A DNA stretch of 51,714 nt from Segetibacter koreensis DSM 18137 (GCF_000374045.1 NZ_KB893335.1:1-51714); one strand, 5' to 3'; positions 25,514 to 35,003 are shown, counted from the stretch's first letter. A program made the numbers and translations. Notes: a model not told the origin generated them from the sequence alone.

Positions 25514-25831
25514 CTCATTAACATCGGTGAATACCGGTTCATCCATTCTCAACGTAGCAAGGCGTTTGAACAGCAATGCTTTTTCACGTTGTTGTCCCAG
25601 TACCTCTGGCGGGAAATTTTCGATTGGCCCATATCTGTTCAACAGCCTGGTTGCACTCCGCTTGCCAACACCCGAGATGCTGGGATATCCATCCGTGCTA
25701 TCGCCAACAAGGGCAAGATAATCGGGATTGAGTACAGGTGTAACACCAAATTTATTGAAAACAGCGCCTGCATCTCTTATCGCTTTAGCAAAGTTTTCTT
25801 TTTGAACCTGGTACCATGTAATATAAGGCAT
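25502..25831 (-). pseudogene. 5'-3' exonuclease (Pol I-like), internal/C-terminal fragment
   Basis: The minus strand reads GAVFNKFGVTPVLNPDYLAL, VGDSTDGYPSISGVGKRSAT, RLLNRYGPIENFPPEVL and ATLRMDEPVFTDVNELKW. This is the helix-3-turn-helix DNA-binding part of the 5'-3' exonuclease domain (LVGDSxDGYPxIxGVGxxxA). The N-terminal metal-binding Asp residues are absent and the frame before residue 1 is broken. It ends at the junction with the truncated esterase, where both genes lose their tails. Confidence 0.8.
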
Positions 25832-26108
25832 ACCAAGTTCAATTAAATGGTAACAATGGGCAGGTAGTTCTGCATAGTTGTCAACCAGTATTTCTTTTGA
25901 ATGGTGCCTTTCTTTAAAGCCTAAAAAAACTTCAATGACGGCACAGCAAAATGTAGCTACTCCTTGCTTTTACTTGTCGCATTTATACCTTAAGATGTCG
26001 TAATGCCACCTATACAATTCTTATTTGCACGATTATTTTTGTGATAGGTACTACATGTACTAAATTGGTAAAACAAATTACACGACAATTTTAAAATTAG
26101 CCAAAACA

Positions 26109-26510
26109 ATGACAACAAAATCTACAAACCTTACTTATTGGATATGTACTATCCTTTTCGCAGCGTTAATGATATTCTCTGCTGTTGGCGGTATTAAACC
26201 TTCGCAACAGGCAATTCAATTAATGCACGACTTCCTCGGTTATCCGGTTTATTTTATACAATTTCTCAGCGTTGCAAAGTTGATTGGTTCTATGGTTATA
26301 CTAATTCCAAATTTAGACAGAATAAAAGAATGGGCATACGCAGGTTTGTTTTTTGACCTTGCTGGTGCTATTTATTCTGGCATTGCTTCTTCAGGTAAGT
26401 TTGACCCAATGATGCTTACAATGGCAATATGGATACTACCAGGAACTTTGTCTTATTACTTCTGGCATAGGAGAATGAGCGGCAGACAACTTGCAATGAA
26501 TGGCAGGTAA
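26109..26510 (+). CDS. DoxX-like membrane protein
   Basis: The 133-residue protein has four hydrophobic segments (residues 10-28, 47-66, 75-93, 100-118) and motifs of the DoxX-like family (PF13564): MIFSAVGGIKP near the first segment, HDFLGYPVYFIQFLSVAKLI, and EWAYAGLFFDLAGAIYSG. It is complete, with a normal length. The function of the family is not known. It has no operon partner here. Confidence 0.85.
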   Translation: MTTKSTNLTYWICTILFAALMIFSAVGGIKPSQQAIQLMHDFLGYPVYFIQFLSVAKLIGSMVILIPNLDRIKEWAYAGLFFDLAGAIYSGIASSGKFDPMMLTMAIWILPGTLSYYFWHRRMSGRQLAMNGR

Positions 26511-26550
26511 TGATATAGCAGAACGCAGCGCTTCTACTAAATTGAAAACT

Positions 26551-26784
26551 CTAGCTTAACGACGTTGAACTAACTTTTCTTAGCTGGTTAAAAAACTTTC
26601 CTTGTGCTGCCTGAGTATCAAGGCTTCGGAATTGAGAATAAAGTGAAGGCGTTAATGCTACCTTATTTGTATCTATGTTCCAAAAGCCGTTGTCGCCTGA
26701 ACTATCCTCGTAAACATAGATTTCAATTTTTACAACTTCGGTTTCACCTTTTGGAATAAACATTATGGTCTGCCTTAAAGTCAT
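26551..26784 (-). CDS. Small hypothetical protein (77 aa)
   Basis: The family is not recognised. The product has beta-strand-like segments (TIMFIPKGETEVVKIEIYVY) and a helical tail (YSQFRSLDTQAAQGKFFNQL). Its ATG overlaps the end of the gene at 26781-27062 by 4 bases, so the two are translated together. No signal peptide or membrane segment is present. Confidence 0.55.
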   Translation of the reverse strand: MTLRQTIMFIPKGETEVVKIEIYVYEDSSGDNGFWNIDTNKVALTPSLYSQFRSLDTQAAQGKFFNQLRKVSSTSLS

Positions 26785-27062
26785 TTGCTCTTTTCAACAT
26801 AGACAAGTTCCTTTTCTTCAACTAATTCAGTTTGTCGTTTTGTTTTATCAACTTTCACAAATCTACTTGGTCTAAAAGAATACTCTTGTGCGTTTGGGTG
26901 GCTAGGGTTTGGAAGCTCGTAAAATACTAAACCTATCTTATTATCAATAGTAGATTTAACCTCTTCTTTCAAAGTGTAAGTTTCACCCTTTACCGGCAAA
27001 TTTTCAAATCCACGCTTTTGCTCAGCTGTAAAAACATCATTAATGCATAAGTATTCATCCAT
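26781..27062 (-). CDS. Small hypothetical protein (93 aa)
   Basis: The family is not recognised. The 93-residue protein (MDEYLCINDVFTAEQKRGFE, GETYTLKEEVKSTIDNKIGL, RPSRFVKVDKTKRQTEL) is soluble and charged, and reads like a small beta-barrel. It is the first gene of a two-gene unit with 26551-26784. Confidence 0.55.
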   Translation of the reverse strand: MDEYLCINDVFTAEQKRGFENLPVKGETYTLKEEVKSTIDNKIGLVFYELPNPSHPNAQEYSFRPSRFVKVDKTKRQTELVEEKELVYVEKSK

Positions 27063-27185
27063 AGTATTAATGTTAAGCTGTTGGGGAAATAGTTTTTGCG
27101 TCTTGACTACTTATTTCAAATCTTGTCCCTGAATTATAATAAATGCAAATTAGTGTTCTTTACTTCCCAAAACAAAATCCGTCCC

Positions 27186-27594
27186 TTAAACTTGCTCTGT
27201 TGCCCTAATTCCCAAAGCTTCTCTCACCTTAGGTGCAATCTTCGTCCCAAAGATTTCAATAGATTTCATCATTGATTCATGTGATGGTCCACCAACATCC
27301 ATCTGGGCGGAAAAGCGGGTGAGGCCAAACATCTCTTGCATGTGAAGTATTTTATCGACAGCTTCATTAGCATCGCCAATAATGAGATGGCCTTGTGATG
27401 AACGCCCTTGTTCAAACTGTTGCTTTGTGTATGCTGGCCCTCCCCTCTGCTTGCCAATGCGGTTCATCTGAGCTGCATAGGTTGGATAGTACTCGTCTTC
27501 AATTTGCCTGCTATTCTCGCCAAAAAACGAATGTATATGTACGCCTACTTGTAGTGTTTCTACATTGTGACCAAAATACTGAAGTGCTTTTCTG
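27186..27594 (-). pseudogene. Luciferase-like monooxygenase, C-terminal duplicate fused to YhcG remnant
   Basis: About 135 residues (ALQYFGHNVETLQVGVHIHS to GTKIAPKVREAL) are nearly identical to the C-terminus of the complete monooxygenase at 19736-20767 (ALQHFGHSVETLQVGVHIHS). Similarity at the DNA level starts at the RKALQ codons (about 27594). Upstream of that the frame continues without a stop into a YhcG fragment, giving a 199-residue chimeric frame (27186-27785). The flavin-binding N-terminus is missing, so it is not an active monooxygenase. Confidence 0.85.
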
Positions 27595-28150
27595 GGTATG
27601 CCTAAAAATTCAAACACGTAGGGGTCTTTGATGATGTCTTCTGGTTTTTGCATCTCTATGCCCTTTTCGGCTATTTTCAAAATACCTTCTTTATCCTTGC
27701 TTAAGGCCAAGTGGTGAAAAAGCATGCCCTTCATCTGGCGTTTTAATTCTCGTACACTCCAGTTTTCTTTTTCGCATTGTCGCACGTAGAAACTTATTCC
27801 AGTCCTTTGTCCGGTTTTAGGATATCTGCATAGTGGCTCCAGGATAATTTCCAGACAGTGTCCGGATTTTTGGGAATTTGAGATAGAACTGCCGAATCAG
27901 GAAAAGATTAGAGCGGCTCAAACCTTGGTATATGGTAGCGTCAGCTCTTTTGACAAACGCTCCAGTAGTTCTGCGGCGTATGTCGCTTTTTCTTTTCCAC
28001 CCTGTTCAAATTCAATAATATGTTTTCCAATTGCCAGTCAGTGTTTACTAAAATAGTATTCACTGCCCTGCGGGCATTCTTTCTTGCATCCAACAGCAAC
28101 GCCCCTATCTCGCCAACCAAAGCTTTGTACGATTGCACTTCTTTCATCAT
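27595..28150 (-). pseudogene. YhcG (DUF1016, PDDEXK nuclease) remnant with several frameshifts
   Basis: Reading three frames in turn gives an ordered DUF1016 N-terminal domain: MMKEVQSYKALVGEIGALLL, DARKNARRAVNTILVNTDWQ, GKEKATYAAELLERLSKEL, SRSNLFLIRQFYLKFPKIRT, LSWSHYADILKPDKG, FYVRQCEKENWSVRELKRQM and SKDKEGILKIAEKGIE to KDPYVFEFLGIP. The C-terminal nuclease half is missing and replaced by the monooxygenase fragment. At least three frameshifts are needed. YhcG proteins are common in mobile and defence-rich regions. Confidence 0.8.
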
Positions 28151-28169
28151 TGAGTATTAGTAATTATAA

Positions 28170-28446
28170 TTACCCTTTATCCTGTTCTTCGTTTTTGAAG
28201 TGCCTTTCTATCTCGCGTATTGCCAGCGCAAAACCTACTCCGTTTCTTACTTCACCGCTAATGATTTTCCAATCAGCACTTGTGCGTGAGTTAATTTTTT
28301 TAAAAATAATGGTTGTTCGTGTGAACTACTACCACCTTGCCACCTCCCGACACCTCGAGCGGGTCAATAGTATCACCTTGGTATACTTGCTTTACCTGCA
28401 TTTCGTAAAACTTGCCGTCAAAGTTTAAACTGATCTTAAACCGCAT
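28170..28446 (-). pseudogene. Small hypothetical protein, one frameshift
   Basis: The frame starts MRFKISLNFDGKFYEMQVKQ, VYQGDTIDPLEVSGGGKVVV, stops at NNHYF, and resumes in another frame as INSRTSADWKIISGEVRNGV, GFALAIREIERHFKNEEQ. It forms one plausible protein of about 90 residues broken at an A/T-rich run. The family is not recognised. Its ATG overlaps the stop of the SRAP remnant, so the two were once an operon. Confidence 0.55.
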
Positions 28447-28700
28447 CTTCGAAAACTAGTGCGTTTATATAAGAATAAGTGGTTTCTTTCAACGGATCTT
28501 CTGACTTCATAAAATCTTTCTGCAGGCTGTGTGCGTGCATTTCTTTACATGGCAGTTTGGTAGGTAGCGATTTGTGATACGTCTTCTGAAAGCCCGGCGC
28601 TTATCCATTCGGCCGCTAGGTCTTCAGTAAGAATTGTTGGCCTCCTCCTTCAATCCAAGCAATGATGGGAACAGCGTTACAGCAGGAAAACCAGGCCGAT
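28436..28700 (-). pseudogene. SOS-response-associated peptidase (SRAP/YedK), C-terminal remnant
   Basis: Two minus-strand frames read ILTEDLAAEWISAGLSEDVS, QIATYQT and then EMHAHSLQKDFMKSEDPLKE and YINALVFEDAV with a stop. This matches the end of SRAP proteins, where a line such as MPVIL...W...LxxxRIxxIAxYQ...MxAYxIxKDF is expected. The catalytic Cys2 and the central abasic-site-binding part are missing, and one frameshift separates the two pieces. Confidence 0.6.
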
Positions 28701-28740
28701 ACACCTAACTAAAGGTTTGCTTTATTAAAGGTTTATTTTA

Positions 28741-29364
28741 TTATTTTGATCTACATAATGTTGCCTGGAAATAAAGGCCAAACCTGTTACTGTTCCACTT
28801 TTCCGAATATCCTGCGCCTGAATTTTTTAAGGAGGTTCTGCCATAAAATAAAGCCCCTCCGAGTCCCCATTTTTTAGACACCATCCACTCTTTCCCTGCT
28901 TTAATATTGAAGGAAAAACCAGGATCAGTTGTTGTTCCGCCAGAATTAGAATTATTGGCAGATTCTGTTTGCAAAAAATTTCCTAATCCTACATTTCCTG
29001 TAAAAAAGAAGTTATCAGCGGTATATTTTGTAAGTCCTGCACCGTAAAACAATTCCTGGAAAGTGTGATCATTATCCATTTTTACCCCATTTATTTTAGG
29101 GCCGACTAATGTTTTGTTTTGAAGTGTGGCATGCAATATAAGGTTAGGTTTTATGGCTCCGCCAATCTGCACATCCAGGCCGAATGCTTCACCTTTAACC
29201 TTATAATCCTTCCCGGTATTATCATCCCCGTTGATGTTGCCAAAAGCGGGCCCTGCGGCCATTGATAAATAAAACCCATCGTGGCTAACTTTTGAGGGAG
29301 TACTTTGAGAAAAAACAGTTATCGAAGAACAAACTACCATAGTTGCTAAAATTGTCTTTTTCAT
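28741..29364 (-). CDS. Outer-membrane beta-barrel protein (PF13505-like)
   Basis: From the ATG at 29364 (MKKTILATMVVCSSITVFSQ) the protein is about 207 residues with a clear signal peptide; an upstream in-frame ATG at 29406 adds 14 unlikely residues. Alternating strands (SHDGFYLSMAAGPAFGNING, FGLDVQIGGAIKPNLILHAT, FFFTGNVGLGNFL, FSFNIKAGKEWMVSKKWGLG, SNRFGLYFQATL) and a C-terminal aromatic strand indicate an 8-stranded OmpW/OmpX-like barrel. The ligand is unknown. Confidence 0.8.
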   Translation of the reverse strand: MKKTILATMVVCSSITVFSQSTPSKVSHDGFYLSMAAGPAFGNINGDDNTGKDYKVKGEAFGLDVQIGGAIKPNLILHATLQNKTLVGPKINGVKMDNDHTFQELFYGAGLTKYTADNFFFTGNVGLGNFLQTESANNSNSGGTTTDPGFSFNIKAGKEWMVSKKWGLGGALFYGRTSLKNSGAGYSEKWNSNRFGLYFQATLCRSK

Positions 29365-29653
29365 AAAAAATGCAGTATAAGAGTTAAATATTGAATTGTA
29401 GTACAAACCTAAAAGTTGAAAACAATAACGGCAATGATGGGGGTAATACTAAAAAATGATTGCTGTCATAATGAATTTACTGCTATAATCTATACAGGGT
29501 AAGTAGCCAAATCATGAGTTGGTAATCATTACTTATAGATAAAAGTCATTGAATAATTTTATAAATTAACTCAAACTTTACCGTCGATTTGTGGGTGGAA
29601 AAGGAAGATTTGAGACTAAGTAAATAATTGGCAACCTAGATGTTACTAAAATT

Positions 29654-30416
29654 GGCTTTGTCGCGTCTGTAAAAATAAAAGTATGTATTATCCTTTTCCC
29701 TGATAATTATGCTGCCCGAGAACAAAATGTTTTGAAATAAGTACACCTAGGAAAAGTTACTTGTTCCTTCTTAATCATCCTTATCATTTCTATACCTACC
29801 AATGTCCTTTGTGCTGATTCGAAATTTTTGAATCCTAATACTAAAAACCTTCGCCATTGTATAAATCGATGATCTGCCTCTACCCTATTATTTAAATACT
29901 TGTTCTGCTGGATTTTGATTTTCTTTAAACGCCTCTTATTGTAAGTTTTGATAGCCTCCTTATTAGCTACACTCTTATCGATATTAACCACTTTGGGACA
30001 GCCATTATTACTAATTGGTTTCCGTGGAATTTATGTGCTGCCAGTTTACTTCTTCTCCTGGTTAATAGAAAATCAACTGTCTTTCCTTCCTTATCAACAG
30101 CTCTATACAACTACATCCACTCTCCTTTCACCTTAATATAAGTTTCATCCATCCTCCAGCTATTACCAACCAATTTTCTTCTTTTTTAATTCAACTTCAA
30201 TCAATCGAGTAAACTTATATACCCATCTTTGTATTGTAGCATGATCTACCCTTACTCCTCTAATAGATAATAACTCTTCCACATCGTGATAACTTAAACT
30301 GAATCTTAATTTAAAATATACCGCTTGTAGAATAACATTTTTAGGGAAACTATGACCCTTAACATCACACAAATCTGCTTACAACTAAATATACAAATCA
30401 CAGTTGCGACAGGACC
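29654..30416 (-). mobile_element. IS6-family insertion sequence, decayed
   Basis: Imperfect terminal inverted repeats (about 12 of 17 positions) begin GGCTTTGTCGCG on the left and GGTCCTGTCGCA on the right, close to the GGnnCTGTTGCAAA ends of IS6/IS26. The 763-bp length is right for the family. No target-site duplication is seen: the 8 bases flanking each side differ (CTAAAATT and CGATTTTG), which fits a replicative-transposition product or a later rearrangement. Confidence 0.8.
29707..30372 (-). pseudogene. IS6-family transposase with at least two frameshifts and a stop
   Basis: The N-terminal frame has FPKNVILQAVYFKLRFSLSY and the HTH segment VRVDHATIQRWVYKFTRLIE. After a frameshift it reads SWRMDETYIKVKGEWM (first catalytic Asp), a TAG, then LYRAVDKEGKTVDFLLT. 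After another shift it gives VNIDKSVANKEAIKTYN (second Asp) and NNRVEADHRFIQWRRF, containing the catalytic Glu. All three DDE residues can be traced but in different frames, so the copy is dead. Confidence 0.85.
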
Positions 30417-30680
30417 CGATTTTGCTGATATAAGTCATACAGTCAGTTAACCGTCGTCCTTTCGCAATTAACTTCTTCGCCAGAACTTGGTTATAATTTT
30501 CCATTCTTGGCAATCCTGTTAATAGCTTAATAGCTTTCTTTGATTAAATCACTTCTACGAACCACTGTCTTTTAACGGAGTTGGCCAGGAAAAAGAAAGT
30601 AGTTCGAGATTTAACGGGAATGCTGAACCGGAGTGTTCTCCTGCTTCTTCACTCAAATCATTCACTAATATTCTTAATAT
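30417..30680. other. Stretch between IS6 copy and delta-60 gene
   Basis: No intact gene. A minus-strand frame (MENYNQVLAKKLIAKGRRLT) may be part of a lost gene but is not recognised. The delta-60 promoter should be here; none is obvious. Confidence 0.3.
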
Positions 30681-33600
30681 ATGAAACGGCAGTTTTTGCT
30701 TCTTACAAGCTTACTTGCTTTACTAGGTAGTTTTGGACAGGATCGCTTTCTTGATCGCTCGTTCGGTAATAAAGGGCGCACTTACCTTGATTTTCGAAGA
30801 GGTAACTATGAAAGTGAAAACGGCAGACAAGTGTTGTTGCAAACTGACGGTAGTTATATCGTGATATTTATGCAGAACGGCTATACTCTAATGGCCCGTT
30901 ATAATTCTACCGGAATTTTAGACAAAACCTTTGGTTCAGAAGGTTTTTCTGAGCCCTTTCGGATAAATCCGATAACAGCAATACAGCAAACTAATGGGAA
31001 AATAGTAGTGCTTGGAGAATCTTTTGATGTTGCTCGCTATTATGCTAATGGCACTTTAGATCTTGGCTTCGGAACTGGTGGAAAAGTAAGCACAAATTTT
31101 GGAGGTTTTGATCGCTCTACTTCAATAGCTATTCAAGGCGATGGAAAAATAGTAGTAACCGGTTGGACTCAAGATGCGAGTAATAATTATAAGACGTGTT
31201 TTGCATTGGCTCGTTACAATCGTAATGGCTCCCGGGATAAAAGTTTTGGAAATGGCGGCAAGGTGATAACAGATTTAGGAGGCTCAAGTTGGGCTTCCGG
31301 GACTGTCATTCAAGATAATGAAAAACTAGTAGTGGCAGGGTCTAAAGAAGAACCTGATATAAGCGGTTCTGATTTTGTATTAGCTCGGTACAATCCAAAC
31401 GGTTCGCTTGATTCCAGCTTTGGGAATAAGGGTCAGGTGACGACGGATTTTGGAGGTTTTGGCTGGGCTAGCGCTGTTGTCATAGAAGATGATGAAAAAC
31501 TAGTAGTAGCAGGAGGCAATGAGGATCTGGATCATGTAAACCGCAATCTCATTTTGGCTCGGTATAATAGCGACGGTTCTCTGGATGACTCCTTTGGAAA
31601 AGGCGGCAAAGTAATAGAAGATTTTGGATCTATTGATAGAGCTAGTTCTATTGCTATTGCAAAAGACGCAAAAATACTAGTGGCAATGGGGGCCGACCTG
31701 CCTGACAATCCCCACACTAACTTTATGTTCGCTCGTTTTAATTATGATGGAACATTAGATAACACTTTCGGTACAGACGGTAAAGTAAGTACTGATTTTC
31801 TAAGTAATGCCGATGCTGCAAATTCCCTCGCTATTCAGAAGGATGGAAAAATAGTTGCCATAGGTACTGCCTATAATCCAACAGATACTGCCTATAATAT
31901 CAACTCTGATTTAGCCCTTGCGCGCTACCTTGCTAATGGCACTTTAGATACTACATTTGGAAATAACGGAAAGCTAATTAGTTATTACCCAACAGGTATC
32001 TTTACAATTAAAATTTTAGCCAATCAAAAAGATGGGAAACTGGTAGTAGCAGGAAATAGTCAAACTCCCCATAGCGAATATTCTGATTTTGCCCTTGCCC
32101 GTTACAATTTTGATGGCTCCTTAGATTCTTCTTTTGGAAAGGGAGGCAAGGTCGTTACTGACATTGGAGGTGATGGCAATGTTACTTATGCAGCTATACA
32201 GGAAGATGGTAAAATAGTAGTAGTAGGCAGTCGTAATCCAAATACTCAGACTGGTGCTGATATTGCTCTTGTCCGCTATAATCCCGATGGCTCCTTAGAT
32301 AGTAGTTTTGGCATTACTGGTAAGGTTCTTACTGATTTTGGATACACAGATATTGCTTTTGCAATAGCTATTCAAGGGGATGGAAAACTAATAGTGGCAG
32401 GATATACGGGCTATGAAGGCAAGTTTACTCTTGTTCGTTACAATAAGGATGGTTCTTTAGATAATACCTTTGGTAACAATGGCAAGGTAATTACTGATTT
32501 TGGAGGAGGTAGCTCTTCTGCCACTTCAATAGCAATTCAAGACGATGGCAAACTTGTGGTAGGAGGAAACGTTTACTTTGATAGCACCTATGGGGATTTT
32601 GTGCTTGCCCGCTATAATCCTGATGGATCTCTTGATAAGGCTTTTGGGAACGGCGGTAAGTCGGTTACTGATTTTGGAGTAAGTAATGACGGTGCTTTCT
32701 CCCTCGCCATTCAGACAAATGGCAAAATAGTACAGGGAGGCTATGTTTATGATTTCAGATCTCATAATTATAGTTACGCCCTTGCTAGTTATAATACAGA
32801 CGGTTCTCTAGATCGTACGTTTGGGAAAGACGGAAAATTAATTACCGAGTTAGCAGGAAAGGTTGGATTTATAAAGGCTACCAATTCTTTGGCTCTTCAA
32901 AATGATGGAAAGATGACGGTGGCTGGTATAAGCAATAAAGCCGTTACTCTCGCTCGTTACAATCCTAATGGCTCCTTAGATAGTAGTTTTGGCAATTATG
33001 GAAAAATTACTACCAAATTTTCAGTTGATAATTTTGAGGTTACTACTCTTATAAGTAACAAAAAAAGGGCGTATGTAGGAGGACCTTGTACAAATGGACT
33101 ACCAAGAAATCAACGAGGCTTGATAGCAGCATATAACCTAGAGGCAACTCCTTCTTCTCTTATCAATACTTACACTTTGATTGACGCAGGAAATGATAAA
33201 GACATCGAGGAACTTAAAGACGGGTTAACTATCAATTTAGCTTCCCTCTACACTCTTCATCTAAATGTTAGGGCTAATACCACTCCTTATAAAGTAGATA
33301 GTGTAAATTTTACTCTTATCGGAATAGAAGAACGGCAGCATACCGAAAACGCATCCCCGTATGCATTGTTCAATGATGACAGGGGGAATTACAACAATTG
33401 GACCCCTGCTGCTGGTAATTATACTCTCACTGCTACCCCGTATCTTAATGGAGTAGCTGGCACACCGCTCACCATACACTTTGAAGTTACTCCTTTCCTT
33501 GTTAGCAGCTTTACCCTTGTCAATGCAGATAATGAAGAAGACATTTCCGCCTATCAGACCATTCATGACGGTGCTATCATCGATCTTAATACCCTTCCGA

Positions 33601-34040
33601 CCCCAAATGTTAATATCAGGGCAAATGTGCGTCCTCATCAAGTTGGAAGTGTAATGTTAAATCTAGACGGAAAGACTCATATAGAGAACGGACCTCCTTA
33701 TGCTTTAGGTGGAGATATAGCCGGCAATTATTTCCCAATGACTTTAACCTTGGGTAGTCATACCCTCACTGCTACTCCTTATAGTCAAAGCAATGGGAAA
33801 GGCGAAAAGGGACAATCTCTTACTGTACACTTTACAGTAATGCAGTCAGCCATCACGGAGAATGGAGGAATGAAAAAAATGAATGGGGCAGCAGCAAGTG
33901 GCATGGAGTTAAACAAACCAGTTAATTTTTTTTCTGAACGGACACCAACGTATTTATTCAATGACAATAATAGATGGTTAAATCATTATTCATATTCGCG
34001 GTACGCTCCGAAATTAGCCAACCGATCTTCTCCCAATTGA
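30681..34040 (+). CDS. Secreted delta-60 repeat protein, 14 repeats
   Basis: The 1119-residue protein begins with a signal peptide (MKRQFLLLTSLLALLGSFGQ). Fourteen copies of the delta-60 motif (GSLDxSFGxxGKV, then IAIQxDGKIVVAG and LARYN) follow at intervals of about 55-60 residues from residue 23 to 800, forming beta-propeller-like blades. Two similar Ig-like segments (TLIDAGNDKDIEELKDGLTI and TLVNADNEEDISAYQTIHDG) occupy about 830-1040. Such proteins are surface proteins of unknown ligand and normally end in a T9SS sorting domain. Here the last 75 residues are low-complexity and not like a T9SS domain, and the final 55 bases run into the antisense of the next gene's end. The C-terminus was probably lost. 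Confidence 0.85.
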   Translation: MKRQFLLLTSLLALLGSFGQDRFLDRSFGNKGRTYLDFRRGNYESENGRQVLLQTDGSYIVIFMQNGYTLMARYNSTGILDKTFGSEGFSEPFRINPITAIQQTNGKIVVLGESFDVARYYANGTLDLGFGTGGKVSTNFGGFDRSTSIAIQGDGKIVVTGWTQDASNNYKTCFALARYNRNGSRDKSFGNGGKVITDLGGSSWASGTVIQDNEKLVVAGSKEEPDISGSDFVLARYNPNGSLDSSFGNKGQVTTDFGGFGWASAVVIEDDEKLVVAGGNEDLDHVNRNLILARYNSDGSLDDSFGKGGKVIEDFGSIDRASSIAIAKDAKILVAMGADLPDNPHTNFMFARFNYDGTLDNTFGTDGKVSTDFLSNADAANSLAIQKDGKIVAIGTAYNPTDTAYNINSDLALARYLANGTLDTTFGNNGKLISYYPTGIFTIKILANQKDGKLVVAGNSQTPHSEYSDFALARYNFDGSLDSSFGKGGKVVTDIGGDGNVTYAAIQEDGKIVVVGSRNPNTQTGADIALVRYNPDGSLDSSFGITGKVLTDFGYTDIAFAIAIQGDGKLIVAGYTGYEGKFTLVRYNKDGSLDNTFGNNGKVITDFGGGSSSATSIAIQDDGKLVVGGNVYFDSTYGDFVLARYNPDGSLDKAFGNGGKSVTDFGVSNDGAFSLAIQTNGKIVQGGYVYDFRSHNYSYALASYNTDGSLDRTFGKDGKLITELAGKVGFIKATNSLALQNDGKMTVAGISNKAVTLARYNPNGSLDSSFGNYGKITTKFSVDNFEVTTLISNKKRAYVGGPCTNGLPRNQRGLIAAYNLEATPSSLINTYTLIDAGNDKDIEELKDGLTINLASLYTLHLNVRANTTPYKVDSVNFTLIGIEERQHTENASPYALFNDDRGNYNNWTPAAGNYTLTATPYLNGVAGTPLTIHFEVTPFLVSSFTLVNADNEEDISAYQTIHDGAIIDLNTLPTPNVNIRANVRPHQVGSVMLNLDGKTHIENGPPYALGGDIAGNYFPMTLTLGSHTLTATPYSQSNGKGEKGQSLTVHFTVMQSAITENGGMKKMNGAAASGMELNKPVNFFSERTPTYLFNDNNRWLNHYSYSRYAPKLANRSSPN

Positions 34041-34879
34041 GCCGGTATAGGAATGAAAGGAATATTTAACTTCTCTGTAATTTGTTTCCACAGTCCTGTT
34101 CGCGCGTAGGTTTGATGCACTTTTTGAAAATATGTTGATAATAATACATCTTTGGCTTTCTGCACTTCACCCTTATCAATTAGCAATTGCACGCTTCTTT
34201 CAATTATCCATTCATCTTTCAAGGCAGCAACTTTTGACAACCATTGTTCCCGTTCAGGAATGGTTTGCATACCAAGGTTACGAAGCACTTTGTCTCTTTC
34301 GACAACTACCTGTGGATGTATCTGAAGCCATTTCTCTGTAATTGATTCGAAGGATTGCCGGGCTCCATTCATATCCCCCTTTAACTTGCCATCAATCTTA
34401 TATTGATAATTTTTATTCAACAATTGCTGACCACCCTGGGTTTTGCGCGAGCGCACCATTAGATAATTGAACTTGTTGTAAAGGAATTGGATCAAGGTAA
34501 TGCTTCTCGAGAAATTGCCCGGGATGACGCAGGTTCGATGACAATGTATCTATTATCATCAACCTGTATATCGGTCCCCACCTTCAAATCAGGATACTTT
34601 TGCTGATATTCAGTTCCTACAAACTTTACTCCTTTGTTAAGGCAATACTGTTGCTGCTATTAACAGAAGTACAATCTTCAAAACCTTTTTTGTCTTCGCA
34701 AATAACCATTGCAAGAGCATTACTCCAAATCCAATTAATAAAAATATGATAGTCATAATGGAATCTGTAGAGTCTGCGCCATATGATATTTTTTGTAGGT
34801 TTAGCAGAATAATAATAACAAGTGTTACAAGAGAGTATAAGTAAAATATAAACTTATTAATCTTTAGAATGTACATCAT
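33986..34879 (-). pseudogene. Membrane-anchored hypothetical protein broken by two frameshifts
   Basis: Three consecutive frames make one protein of about 290 residues. The first 80 residues have two or three membrane segments (YLYSLVTLVIIILLNL, IIFLLIGFGVMLLQWLF, LKIVLLLIAATVLP). Next, one base out of frame, comes NKGVKFVGTEYQQKYPDLKV, TDIQVDDNRYIVIEPASSRA. Then, one base out again, LYNKFNYLMVRSRKTQGGQQ and a helical domain ending LGEDRLANFGAYREYE. No named family is recognised. If the three parts are instead separate genes, the 169-residue 3' part (33986-34495) would start at a TTG. It converges with the delta-60 gene by a 55-bp overlap. Confidence 0.5.
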
Positions 34880-35003
34880 TGGTTTTCTCGAATCGTTTTT
34901 AAGCTCTTATCACAGTCAGATTTGTCTTCTCGTTCACAAAAGAGATTTAAATTTTAGCCGATTCAAGCCCTCCGCCATTAGAACCTGTTTGAATTCAGGT
35001 TGC

